Below are positions 23,493 through 35,900 of a stretch of 64,000 bases of DNA, piece after piece. Origin of the DNA: Siphonodentalium dalli. Its lineage: Eukaryota; Mollusca; Scaphopoda; Gadilida; Siphonodentaliidae. Both the position numbers and the translations under genes were made by a program. The stretch lies in the NCBI GenBank assembly GCA_032622095.1, contig CP136064.1, forward strand, positions 259,697,863-259,761,862. Reading direction: 5' to 3'. Numbering within the stretch: the first letter of the stretch is position 1; each line of letters begins with the position of its first letter. Below the pieces are notes generated by a model. That model saw nothing but the letters and a program-made list of their open reading frames with translations. It was not told the DNA's origin and ran no database searches.

Positions 23493-25607
23493 CTCTTTCG
23501 CTGCCAAACGTGCATAAATGCGAACTTCGAAGACGCTGCCAATCGCGCATTTTTGCGAATTTGGTATGTAGTCTAATGTATGGGATATAACTCTATTCTT
23601 TCCGGCATGTTTGACAGTGTACAATGTATTTATCTGTAGTACTTCTGTGCGCGAACAATTTAAAGCGACAATGTCCTCAAGGTCATGCTATTTCTGACGT
23701 TATGGGAGTACAGTCAGAGCCGGAATATTGCGTCATTGTTGTTAGGACGTGGTTATCAGTCGAAAATGGCTGCTCGCAAAAGACTCAGGACTGAAGAAGT
23801 TATTGTTATTACCTCTATACTCTAATGATCGAGGGGCGCCTGCAGCGCATAAGTTACTTATACCTATTATTTATATGGGCAGTAGCCTCTATAGGGGCGC
23901 CTGCGGCGCATAAGATAATATGGGTGGCGGGATGGGGTGGTGGGTGGGTAACTAACCTATATACTCTAATGATCGAGGGGCGCCTGCGTCTATACTCTAA
24001 TGATCGAGGGGCACCTGCGGCGCATAAGATACTTATACCTATTATTTATGTGGGCAGTAGCCTCTATAGGGGCGCCTGCGGCGCATAAGATACTATGTGT
24101 GGCGGGATGGGGTGGTGGGTGGGTAACTAACCTCTGTACTTTAATGATCGAGGGGTGACTGCGGCGCATAAGATACTTATACCTATTATTTATGTGGCAG
24201 TAGCTTCTATAGGGGCCCCTGCGGGGCCTAAGATACTATGGGTGGTGGGTGGGTAACTAACCTATATACTCTAATGATCGAGGGGCGCCTGCGGCGCATA
24301 AGATACACAATGTACTTATACCTATTATTTATGTGGGCAGTAGCCTCTATAGGGGCGCCTGCGGCGCATAAGATACTATGTGTGTGGCGGGATGGGGTGG
24401 TGGGTGGGTAACTAACCTCTGTACTCTAATGATCGAGGGGCGCATAAGATACTTATACCTATTATTTATGTGGCAGTAGCCTCTATAGGGGCGCCTGCGG
24501 TGCATAAGATACTATGGGTGGCGGGATGGGGAGGTGGGTGGGTAACTAACCTATATACTCTAATGATCGAGGGGCGCCTGCGGCGCATAAGATACTTATA
24601 CCTATTATTTATGTGGGCAGTAGCCTCAATAGGGGCGCCTGTGGTGCATAAGATACTATGGGTGGCGGGATAGTGTGGCGGGTGGGTAACTAACCTCAAT
24701 ACTCTAATGATTGAGGGGCGCCTGCGGCGCATAAGATACTATGGGTGGCGGGATAGTGTGGCGGGTGGGTAACTAACCTCTATACTCTAATGATCGAGGG
24801 GCGCCTGCGGCGCATAAGATACTTATACCTATTATTTATAATACACCTTTACTGGTTTTGAACAACCCTTGTCTATTGTATCGTTTTCCAGTGGTGATAA
24901 CAGGCAACTAAATTAATTATACTGGTGAGTTGACCATGCGTACACCCGCGTGACCCATATAATTCACATAAATCATCGTAAAACCCAATTTTCCTGAAAT
25001 TCAAGATGGCCGTCAAGATCACGTGACTTATAAGCGGCGGAGCAGGGTCATATGTCCCCCTGCAGGTATATATTCATATGGGTATGGTTATATATATATA
25101 TCTATATTTGGAATTGTACCTATCAGGGAATATTCAAGCAACAAAAGCACGAACACAACAAAGTCCGCCATTCTATCCCATTTTGCTACAAATAGGTAGC
25201 AATTTGCATAAATCCAAGATGGACACCAAGGTCACGTGACCTGTTTTATGTCCAAAGTGGGTTCATATAGGTTACTCCCGTGTACCTTACTGTTGGACAT
25301 CGTATAATTGGGTTGAAAATTAGAAAACAAACAACACACCCATTCATACCCACACAAACTGTACATATACCAGCAAATAGCCACTAATCCAAGATGGCCG
25401 CCAAAGTCATGTGACCTTGGTGGGCGTGTCCACAGAGGCATTCGACAGGGCATACCTATGTCTATATACATGTGAAGTTTCAACTAATTATATTAGAAAC
25501 TGCTTGAGATATAATGTATTATCCATATATACCTGAAATACATGGATATATGTACAGGATGCGTGGCACTGGGGGTACGTCTGTGGTGGCGGGTGGCAGC
25601 GAAAGAG
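23493..25607. mobile_element. 2.1-kb TTAA-flanked element carrying a minisatellite
   Basis: Ends are CTCTTTCGCTGCC and its exact complement, flanked by TTAA (23489-23492 and 25608-25611), so it is piggyBac-like. Inside lies the GC-rich tandem array at 23815-24840, then AT-rich sequence with three short CCAAGATGG-type motifs. No transposase frame is present. Confidence 0.85.
23815..24840. repeat. GC-rich minisatellite array
   Basis: Degenerate tandem units of roughly 150 bp are built from GGGGCGCCTGCGGCGCATAA, CTTATACCTATTATTTATGT and GGGTGGCGGGATGGGGTGGT modules. Module order and number vary between units. Open frames through it are repeat translations. Confidence 0.9.
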
Positions 25608-25677
25608 TTAAAGTGATGTGGAACACTCTGCTAACTCTTGTAGGCAGAATTGTTGCTGTATGTTTATCGGCCATTAA

Positions 25678-26526
25678 CCCTTTCTATACTAAAGGATTTT
25701 CCCGTTCAGTTATAAAAAATATACATTGGAGTGGTCCATTTTCATTTGAAAGAGTGTACACAGGAAAAATGAGCAATATAACAAAAAGGTATGTGCTGAA
25801 GGATGAATATTCTTTTGTGGAAAATGTTCAGATAATAAGTTCAACCTATGATAGTTTGTTGAACTTATTATCAGAACATTTCCTAAGGGAACTACTCATC
25901 ATCAAAGAGTAAAGAAATATGAATGTGAGGTGCACATCATCCTACCATTATATGCAACCATAATTTTTAAACATCTTGCTCTAAAAATTAAGCATTTTGG
26001 TGCAGATTTGGTCAAATTGACTGATGTTGGCAATGTATTGTTGCTGAAGGTTATATTCTAGTTGACTCTGGTGAGAGATAGGACTACTAGTAGTAACTTT
26101 CTGTCATGAATAATGGACCTTTGTTCAGCTGTCAATAAAATAATTATAAGAAGATATTTTCTACCAATCAGCGACTGAGCCGGACGCTTGCTGCATTGAG
26201 AATTCTTTGTTCGCCCTAATTTTTATATTCACATATACTTTCAGTGTTAAATAGTCTACATTCAAACAACTTTTTAGTTGTTAAATCATAACTTACTGAA
26301 ATGTTGCTTTACTAAATATCGATTGTAATTCATAAATGATAGCAATAGTTATTCATTTTGCATGTCAGTTGCCATAAATTAAGCAGACGACAGATAATAA
26401 AAGTTCAGAAGGAGTCGTATTTAATGGAGGGAAATGTTTAGATAATAAGTTCATAGTTTGTTGAACTTATTATCTGAACATATCCTGTACGAACTACTCA
26501 TCGATGAGTATTTAGTATAGGTAGGG
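25678..26526. mobile_element. TTAA-flanked element, CCCTTTCTATACTAAA type
   Basis: An 849-bp element flanked by TTAA (25674-25677 and 26527-26530). Its ends CCCTTTCTATACTAAA and TTTAGTATAGGTAGGG are imperfect inverted repeats. Internal hairpins built on GATAATAAGTTCAAC occur at about 25828-25880 and 26438-26482. No transposase. Confidence 0.75.
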
Positions 26527-26655
26527 TTAACATCAATTTTAAAAGTCAACCTTCTTATTGTGAATATTAATATTGTATCTCTACCGGGCCACAATTACAC
26601 ACATCATTTTTATAAATTTCAAGACCACAATTACCCTTTTTATGAATATAACATA

Positions 26656-26760
26656 AGTCGTAAGTCGGGATTTTTTTTTACCCTGTGCCAATGCATTCTC
26701 TTATATATGCGAGTCGACCACAGGTCGCCTCGCATATATAAGAGAATGCATTGGCCTAAC
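26656..26760. repeat. Dispersed hairpin core, GCATTCTCTTATATATGCGA
   Basis: A single foldback: CCCTGTGCCAATGCATTCTC, then the ATATATGCGAG arm and its complement ending GAATGCATTGGCC. The preceding GTCGTAAGTCGGGATTTTTT is shared with 33185-33205. It lacks the outer TTAA ends. Confidence 0.75.
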
Positions 26761-27055
26761 AATTTTTTATCATTTTTTTAAAATAAATGTTTCTTTAATA
26801 CAATTTTTAGGACATAAAATAAAAAACATCCATTACCCTGCAGGGAGCCCCACACATATATAGAAGCATATACAAGAGTGTCGTCTGCTCATGTTTGTCT
26901 GAGGCTCTGTATGGGTGAAAATATAAAATTGTTAAAGAATACAAGAAAAAATTATTAAAATTTGACGAAACTGACAATTGTATATATTATTTGTCTATAA
27001 TTGCATAATAAAGTGGAATATTTTTTATGCAGCCGTGTGAATTTTCTTAAGATTC
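26761..27055. other. Intergenic, no feature seen
   Basis: AT-rich, no recognisable structure. Confidence 0.5.
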
Positions 27056-27058
27056 GAT

Positions 27059-27154
27059 ATGAAATTTGCATTGATGGAGACTGCTAACAAGATAAGCGTT
27101 CTCCCGCTTGTTACAGTCCGAACATTTCTGCAGGTCGTCATCCCGTTAGAAGGT
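27059..27154 (+). pseudogene. Possible cytochrome P450 C-terminal exon fragment
   Basis: The frame MKFALMETANKISVL...VIPLEG followed by a GTAAGA donor resembles the segment just after the heme-binding Cys of P450s (consensus CIGMRFALME...VPLE). The heme-binding Cys itself is not readable in frame upstream and no other P450 exon was found. If real, it is an isolated, decayed exon. A chance match is quite possible. Confidence 0.25.
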
Positions 27155-27329
27155 AAGAATTATATTACAAAAATTCCAAATAAAATCAAATATCAATTGA
27201 CAGAAGCTTTGCTGGACAGGTGTCCTCGATTCATAAATATTATTTTATATTCCAGAATATATATAAAACTGTCGAGGAAGAGATACACTACCTTTAATTG
27301 ATCTGCCATGATGTCTTGACAACAATAAC

Positions 27330-27563
27330 CCATCCATGAAGGGAGCTTCCTGAATTTTTGCGAAAACCCTGTGCCAATGCATTCTCTTATAAATGTGAGC
27401 CTCGCATATGTAAGAGAATACATTGGCATAAAATATTTACCTTGACCTTGTAAGTCAGCGTATTCTCTTATATATGTGAGGCTCCCCATGGAAGACTTGA
27501 ATATATAAGTGAATGCACTGGCTCAGGACCCTTAATGCTGTACCAGCGAAGGTCCCGTCATGA
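27330..27563. repeat. Eroded CCCTTCCACGATGG-family MITE
   Basis: Has the internal layout of 21818-22072 (alternating TCTTATATATGCGAG cores, AGGAAGCTCC-like and GCTGTACCAGCG ends), but the TTAA ends are mutated. Confidence 0.7.
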
Positions 27564-27700
27564 TTAACAATTTTCACCACTTAAAATTATCATAGATGAA
27601 TTGTAGATGAAGCACTCCATCCTGTCAGGTCTTCCATACATAATGCCATGGATCGTTGTCTGGCTACATGTACAGGTGTGCAACTTCATGTTTGGTTTAA

Positions 27701-28102
27701 CCCTTTACCCAACAAAACGGCCAAAACCGGCCAAAACCGGCCAAATAAAGCTTCAACAGCCTAAAATATCTTCGGTCTGTCTCAATAGAACCATACAAAT
27801 ATGGATATCATTGGAACCGGCTCCTTGACCACATTGTGATAGTTACAGTTATGCCCTGTGCCAATGCATTCTCTTATATATGCGAGTCGACCATAGGTCG
27901 CCTCGCATATATAAGAGAATGCATTGGCCTAAAAAAAATCTTTTTTTAACACTTTTTACCATTTTTTCTTACATTCTTTAACAATTTTATAATTTTTAAT
28001 GTGTTAAGCCAATGCATTCTCTTATATATGCGAGGCGACCTATGGTCGACTCGCATATATAAGAGAATGCATTGGCACAGGGCCCTTCTGTTGGGTAAAG
28101 GG
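27701..28102. mobile_element. TTAA-flanked MITE (piggyBac-like), copy B
   Basis: A 402-bp element flanked by TTAA (27697-27700 and 28103-28106). It starts CCCTTTACCCAACAAAACGG, followed by repeated GGCCAAAACC units, and ends TTGGGTAAAGGG. It carries two GAATGCATTGGC hairpins. Nearly identical in layout to 49990-50371. Confidence 0.9.
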
Positions 28103-28106
28103 TTAA

Positions 28107-29661
28107 ACATTGTTTATTCATCGACAGATATATAATTATGTTGCATAAAATTACATTGAACATGGGAAATACATAAGGAATTGTTATAATGGATATTATG
28201 TAGCTGGTAGAAATGGAGAACGACAGTAAGCACATAGCTTTTCAGGTGTCATTCTCCCCATGTATCATCAAGGTCCCCTGTATAATATATATATAATTCA
28301 TCCTGGGATTTTACGTTAATATCGGGGCCAAAGTCGTTTCCCCACAGGATGTGAATATTTCATATCACAGATTAGTCTAATACACACCCGTCAGTAAGCC
28401 CATCCTTGAGGATAAGGCCAGTCAATATTTTTGCTCCCAAAAAATCATGGGGTGGCACTCAAAGATAAGCCCGCCCCCATTTTGTAACTTAGAGGCCGAG
28501 TATACATTGATGTCAGGTTAAATCTGAATGAAGATGACAAAAAATTATGAACAAATATAGCATTACTCCAGCTAATTTCCATTGCAAACTCATTAATACT
28601 ACCTGCCCCGTTGTGTTTCACAAAATGCTGTATTACAATGTACAAGATGATCTTTGTGTCTTATTTTTAATATTTCTCTGACATACTAAAATGCCAATAC
28701 AAATTATTTTCATTAAGTATGCATCACGATTGATATAAAACATGACATTAGATTAGCACTATGAATGCAAACTGATATTTTGCATGTGGGGGTCCTCGAA
28801 GGTTAGCCCAGTCCCAAGTTTTTGTGTCAAAAAATTCACTTACTGATGGGTGTATACAGTAAGATCAATACAAAGAGACAGTTAGGCCATTTAACTAAGA
28901 TTAATTGTTCATCATAGGTTTCTTTCTGAAATAGGCCGGTTTTTTTATATCCAGGTTGGGAGGAAATATAGATAAAATAAAACTCATATAGAAACAAAAG
29001 ATATAGGTAAATGCCAGCAATAACAAATAACACATTGATACACATTGCCATTATCTTTTTTGTGTTCTCTTTCCGATAAGTCGAGTGCTATATATGCATG
29101 CTGAGGCCACACTGAGACAGACAGTCATGTAGTGAACCTTTCCACATCCACAGCTGTCAATCAAATAATTATTGGCAGATATTTTCTACCAAGCGACTGA
29201 GCATGGCATTGACCGCAGATTACAGTGTTATTTACAGGAAGTGGTAAACCCTTTGATGTTTGCCTTATTTACATTATTACAACTTAAATTATCTTTCATT
29301 TTACCATTGATTCTGGTGCCGAAGGCAGCCCTCAAATTTAGGAAAAATGTCCCATGGCAAGTTTAATGATGTGGCATGTTCGATTCCACATGTTGCCACC
29401 GTGTACCCCACAGTATTGCTTATTGCTGTGACCAATTTCCAGGACTCTATAGGTGAGCGGTTTGCCAGTCAGTAAAGTTGGTCAGTTATCAGATGGTGTA
29501 ATCCATCGACAATCGAGAGTATTCAGAGGCAAGATAAGCCGGTTCAAGCATTTTATGTGTATTTTTTCATCAACATTAAAATATTGTCAACCCTGAAACA
29601 CAACAGCAGATCGGGACTTAATGTGATGTAAATTAACGATTTATGAGAAATAAAAGAAACA
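28107..29661. other. Intergenic, no gene recognised
   Basis: AT-rich sequence. A segment at 29150-29210 (CAGCTGTCAATCAAATAATT...TTTTCTACCAAGCGACTGAG) is repeated from about 26130-26180, so it is part of a dispersed repeat. A 64-codon frame here is not recognised. Confidence 0.5.
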
Positions 29662-29667
29662 TTTATT
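29662..29667 (-). promoter_or_regulatory. Polyadenylation signal AATAAA for the RHIM-Death gene
   Basis: AATAAA on the minus strand about 78 bp downstream of the TGA stop at 29745, the normal place for a last-exon polyadenylation signal. Confidence 0.6.
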
Positions 29668-29744
29668 TCCCAGAACGGGATGAGATTTAGGGGTGGTGAC
29701 CTACATGTATGATAACCATGTAATCTTTCACGACTTTCACATAT

Positions 29745-29950
29745 TCACATTCTAGAACAGTTGTATAGTCTACTGATTGCCTCTGTGTTTCCTAATGAGT
29801 TAAGAATTTCTGCTAGCTGTCTCATTTCAACTAGTCCACATTTCCTCTTCCATTTGAGCAGTCCTTGGTACACCGTGCCGCGTAATCCTTCTGTTTGGAA
29901 ATCATGATGGAGTGCATCTATTTCGGCATCTGTTATTCCAAACTGTCTCA
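29745..29950 (-). CDS. RHIM-Death gene exon 5 (Death domain end, stop)
   Basis: A 206-bp last exon after acceptor TTGCTTACAG, encoding the rest of the Death domain and ending SRLYNCSRM, then TGA. EIDALHHDF and GTVYQGLLKW are the blocks most like RIPK1. Confidence 0.85.
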
Positions 29951-32900
29951 CTGTAAGCAAAAATTAATTCAAAATATCATCGGTGGGCTTCTTAAAAATC
30001 ATATCCTCCAAGCCTGAGGTCCCCAGAAGGTGAATTTAGTGACATTATCCCGCACAGCGGGCTAGCATTACCATATTCACCCTCTGTGGAACTCATTCTG
30101 CATGTCCTCATCTGCTATGGGAGACATAGACTCAGATTGAAGTTCCCAAATGGTGAATATTGTGATGTACACCCAATGGGAACCTCGATTATGCAATGTG
30201 TCGTCTGCCAATTTGGAGATACAGAGAAAGTAAACTAAAAAAGAAATAGAATCTTTGTGAAGAAGTTTCTATAGAAATTTGATAATAAAGAAACTTTCCA
30301 GAGAAGATGAGGTCTAAGCAGAATGAGGTCCCCATAGAATTAAATTAGTGATGCTAGCCCGCTATGTCGTCTGCTTTAATTACATGAACATCCATCACTC
30401 CAAATGAATAATAGACCATTCTAATGTATAGATTAATATTATTCACCATAAGGTGTCTGATTAATGTATAACTGACTGGGAGAATTCATTCAGTAAAGAA
30501 TGGGTTAAACTTGAAAAATTGACAAGTTCTGAAAGGATTTCATGTTCAACCCTTTCCTGATGGAGCTGCGCTGGTGCGGCATTAAAGATCATGTGCCTGT
30601 GCATTCTCTTATATATGCGAGTCTCCCATAGCTAGGGAGCTTTGCATATATAAGAGAATGTACTGGCTTACAATGTAAAGGTAAATATTGTTAGGCCAAT
30701 GTACTCTCTTATATATGCGAGGCTCACTATTGGAGACGCGCATATATAAGAGTTAAATGCCATTTTTCGTGAAAATTGGCACAGGATTTTTGCTAAATTT
30801 CAGGAAGCTCTAGTCATGAAAGGGTTAAATAGAACCCATAGATTCTATATATGCTAATCAGAGTTTTCATGTTAAAATGCCACATATGAAATTTTAGAAG
30901 CCCATCAATGATATTAGCATATAAAAATGTGATGTTCTGTTGACACAAAAAAGCCTAATATGGAAAGTTCATATCAGACTATCTCTCATGATTTCCGGAA
31001 CCTCTTGCGATTAAAGGAATATTGTCAGAATCTCATAATTGAGGTCAGGCCTGGGAATATGGTGCTGAACATTGAGGTCCCCAGAGGGTGAATTTATTGA
31101 TCCCAGCTGGCTGTGTGGGGGTAGCGTCAATAAATTCACCCTCTGGCAAGGTTTCTGCTATACCAACATGGGATCTCCTCAATGGCCCCGTTCCCATGAT
31201 TCTATTATCTTTTTGGATGTCTGTTTGCTAATTTTTCATGAACACACCTCCAAATAATCATAGTCCATTCCAATGTATACTTTTATAACTGAATGGGAGA
31301 ATTAATTTGGTATAGAAAGGGTTAAACTACATTAATTCAGCCTTGCTGATTGCAGGAATCAGGTTGAAGATGTTATGCGGACAGCAGGTAGTTAGATTCA
31401 TGCAACGATGATTGAATTCATTCACATTGGTAACTAACAGTTCTGCATCATGATGCACATCATCACAACAACATGATGCACATTACATCATGAAGTTCTG
31501 CATTGCTGCCGCCCTTGTATCTATATTGAGCATACTTTATAATCCCCCACCCCCCAACATGTCTAACATCACACTTAATGCAAACAGTGAACAAATCCCA
31601 GTAATTTAAGCTAATTTCAACGGCTATATTCCTCTTGGTGAAGATAGAGATTTGGCAATAACAAATAAGCAAACCATACTTCACATACACATATGGTGAC
31701 ACTTTTTCTGTCGAACAAGAGAATAATTTACACATACCGGTACTTCGATGGCTGACAATGTATGGATGATAACAGGTAGAGATTTCTATACTCACAAACT
31801 CGACGCCAGTTCTGTCCGATTGCAGCAGAAACCTCTGTTAAGTGAACTTCCTTCACTTCATTTCCACATCCTACAATAATAAATAAACCAACATGCAATG
31901 TCAATGAGACTGCAGCTTAACATACGTGTGGAAAAAAAAAATTCTGATCAATTATTACTTTAAAGTATAATTTAACAATGACTGAAAACTAATACCATTG
32001 AATGAGATCAATAGTATGATACTCTTATGAACAATTTACATCGTGGATGATATGCATGGCAAGAAACGTTATTTCCAAATTTGCTAATTTTTATCAACTT
32101 ATGATGATTCTCTTACATATGCGAGTCTCCCATAGGGAGCCTTGCATATATAAGAGAATACATTGGCCTAACAATATTTACCTTGACCTTGTTAGCCAGT
32201 TCATTCAATTATATTTGCAAGACTCGCATATACATGTATAAGAGAATGCACTGGCACAGGATCTTTAATGCTGCACCAGCGCAGCTCCCGTTATGTTATT
32301 AATTGCGGCTAATAAGTTCAATATTGGAATAAATGCAATATTGCAAATCAATCTATCTGCCACAAAATAATTCTAAGATAATGTGAAATCCCAACAATTA
32401 ACACTTTATTGACATATATACAAGTCGATTTTCCTTTGCTTTGAAGACAGCTGCCGTCATATATCGATTGAAAACAAGAATCATCATGACACATGCCATA
32501 TAAGGTATGCATTATGACTTAAAAGTTGCATGTGTTATTGGATACAACGTAGCCGACACATTGCAGCTGTCTGAGCGCCTTAGTTTTATTGTCTGTAATC
32601 CAATTGTAATCTAATTTCAACACAACGTATGCAATGGACTCATCTGAAAAATACTTTAACACTTTCACGATGGAGCTGCTCTGGTGCAGCATTAAAGACC
32701 TTGTGCCAGTCCATTCTCTTATATATGCAAGTCTCCCATTGGAGCCTTGCATATATAAGAGAATGCACTGGCTTACATGGTCAAGGTAAATATTGTTAGG
32801 CCAATGTACATGTATTCTCTTTTATATGCAAGGTTCCCTATGGGAGACTTTCATATATAAGAGAATGCATTGACACAGGGTTTCGTAAAATGTCAGAAAG

Positions 32901-35900
32901 CTCCAGTCATGAAAGGGTTAATCCTTTTCTATGTCATACAAATATTCACGCTTGAGAAGGAACTTACCCATCAGATAAGACAGTTTGCCTCTGAGATCAG
33001 GGTTCATTGGCTGGGATTGTGGATCGTTAACGGTTTCTTCTATTCTACGTCCAGCAGCAGGATGATTGTTGTACACAATGTTGTGTTTCCCCACCATCAC
33101 GTTGGTGGCGCTATTAATATTGACTTGAATGTTCTTCCCACCACCTGCAAAAATATGACAATTGTGACCCGCCATATCAAATCCAGTCGTAAGTCGGGAT
33201 TTTTTTACCCTGTGCCAATGCATTCTCTTATATATGTGAGTCGACTATATAATCGACTCCTTAACTACAGCAGAATTATGGGTAATATTTCAGGATTTAG
33301 TCGGAAATATGGCTTGTTGCCATTCATCGGAAAGTTCTGTGAGAGCTTTCCGATGAATGGCAACAAGCCATATTTCCGACTAAATCCTGAAATATTACCC
33401 ATAATTCTGCTGTGGTTAAGGAGTCGATTATATAGGGCATTACTGTAAGTTCAACAAACGACCATCTGAACATTTCCCACCAATGAAAAGGAATATTTCT
33501 GCACTCCTACTATATGTTTGTCTGCATAGCATCAGCATCAATATGAGTAAATTAGTTTGGCAATCAATATACCTTACTCGTATTTGAATTCGCGCAGTAC
33601 TATTTTTCGTGCACCAATTGGTGCATGAATTTAAATATGAGTATTAAAAGGTAAATATAAAAGTGATAATTCCTAAAGTAAATTGTAAGAATCAAGTTGA
33701 ATTTGGTAGACATTGAATGTGAAATATTTTTTATAAGATCTGAAAACAAAAGCGTTTGTTTGAAATAATTTTCATTAATTTAACCCTATGTGGCCATTTT
33801 GTTGAACTTATTATCTGAACATTTCCCACCAAAGAAAATGAAAACTTTTGCTCTTGGATTAGCTTTTGGTCCATCTGTCTAGGGTTGAAACGATTAATCG
33901 ACTAGTCGTAGACGACGCTGAAATGTCAGAACGTCGACTCTGAATTTTGCCGTCGACTAGGCGGAATATAGTGTATTAGTTTCATGTATAACGTTTTCAA
34001 GATCAATTCCGGCATAAACGGTGTTAACTGCGCGTAAGTTATGGTAAGTATAACGTTTGGTGGCACCCGGAATTGACAGTGTTACTAGTATAGACACACA
34101 CGGACCGGTGACCCCGACTATTAATTGAACGAATGAAATTGACAACACAATGTCTCACTCATCGTTTGAGGTCAAAGACATGATGGCAATGATTGACGCA
34201 GCTTTGTCGTTTGTCCGAGACCGCTTTTATATACACTGTATATATTTCAATTGATCTTGCACTGTCAGGTTATGATGCGACGCTGGGTGAAGGTCGCTTA
34301 AGGTGACGACATTGGTGCTACCGTATATAAATGATACTGACATTAAGTTTAAGAACTGGCTATCATATTCTACAACGTCACTTATACTATAGGGCGTATT
34401 TGTTGGAACATTAACATTTTATAGTGACACTGCTCGGCACCGGTTTATTGGTGATCACGTGACTAAACGAAATAATCTCGAACGCTGATATTAAATTTAA
34501 AACCTGTATAAATGATCGTGTTTCTAATCATTATCCACCACATGTCTAATTATATAATTACATTCAGTGTGTTGGATAAATATCAAGATGTTTACAGTAT
34601 TATCTCCCAAATAAATTGGTGTGTATGCAGGGAAATGCGCAACGCAATAGACTGTCATTGCACCAGTCATCAGTGTACGCCATGTACGATGAATTTTCCA
34701 TACAATGTTATGTTTGAAAGTTTTGATATCGGGTACCGACTAGTCGACGCCAGTGTTCGCGCTGGAACGAAAAAAACTTTAGCCAAAAGTTTAGTCAAAT
34801 GAAAATTTTATTAGCCAAATGAAAAAAACTTTAGCCAAATGTTTTTTGGCCAAATTAAAAAAACTATGGCCAAATTAAATCATCGTTTTCTGGTCGGTTC
34901 ACAATTAATGACTAAAACGTCAAATCTAACAGACACAGGTAATATACACAATAATTTAACTAATTTTGATGAACTAGAAATATTTTTATATATATCATTT
35001 ATTAAAAATTTATTAATCTTTATGTGAAAGAGTGATTTTGGGGGGGGGGGGGTGACCCGGGATTTTCCTTCTTAATGACATTATTTTTTTGTTTTATATC
35101 AATATCTTTTAATTGATTAAATCATTAAATATTAATTATCCTTGCGAAAATATCTAAGTGACATCTGGAAACTAATAACTTAATATTGTTACGCCGTTAT
35201 CAAATTACAATCTGTCATAAAATCATGCATATTATTTTGAATGTATCGGTTTTGACAAATAGCCACAAAATATCTGTCGTGATTCACATTTGGCTGATTA
35301 AGCTATTGTCTTACACTTGGTGCTCATAAACCTTGACCGTCATAAATACAATGTCATCATAAACATGCATTGTGCAGGAGTCCCGTGAGTGACCAGACAG
35401 ACAATGGGGGATTAGCGGATTAAATGTAAAATAATGACTTTTGCTGTTTCGTACAGAGTGACGGGTTTCCCTTTGTTCTGTCCGCGATCGGGTTTCCCTT
35501 TGTACAGTCGGCGATATATTCCCACTTACGATGTTTTCGGACTAGCTCGTTCACATCACAGAATTGAAAACCCACTTGCCAAAAATTCATGCTTTCATTC
35601 TCCATTTGGGGTAAAAAAAAGTTTAGCCAAAAGTTTAGCCAAATGAAATTTTTATTAGCCAAATTCGAAAAAGATTAGCCATTGGCTAATTTGGCTACCG
35701 ACAGCGCGAACACTGGTCGACGCAACGCGACTTTTGGGCCTCGACTAGTCGACTCTGAAATTCACTAATCATTTCAACACTACATCTGTCATGCGCTATT
35801 ATTACCTGAAAATCCCTCTCAATTAATAATAGATCATACCAATGCATATTTTATAACTGAGTGGGAGAATACATTCAGTATAGAAACGGTTAAACTAACA

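Larger units (their letters stand above)
33784..35889. mobile_element. Probable outer TTAA element containing nested hAT-like insertions
   Basis: TTAA at 33780-33783 is followed by CCCTATGTGG, and ATAGAAACGG is followed by TTAA at 35890-35893. Without the inserts only about 195 bp remain. The inverted repeats are weak, so this outermost layer is less certain than the two inside it. Confidence 0.45.

Noticed and set aside
23825-24732. Frames such as MIEGRLQRISYLYLLFIWAV and MRRRRPSIIRV
   Set aside because: Translations of the GC-rich minisatellite modules.
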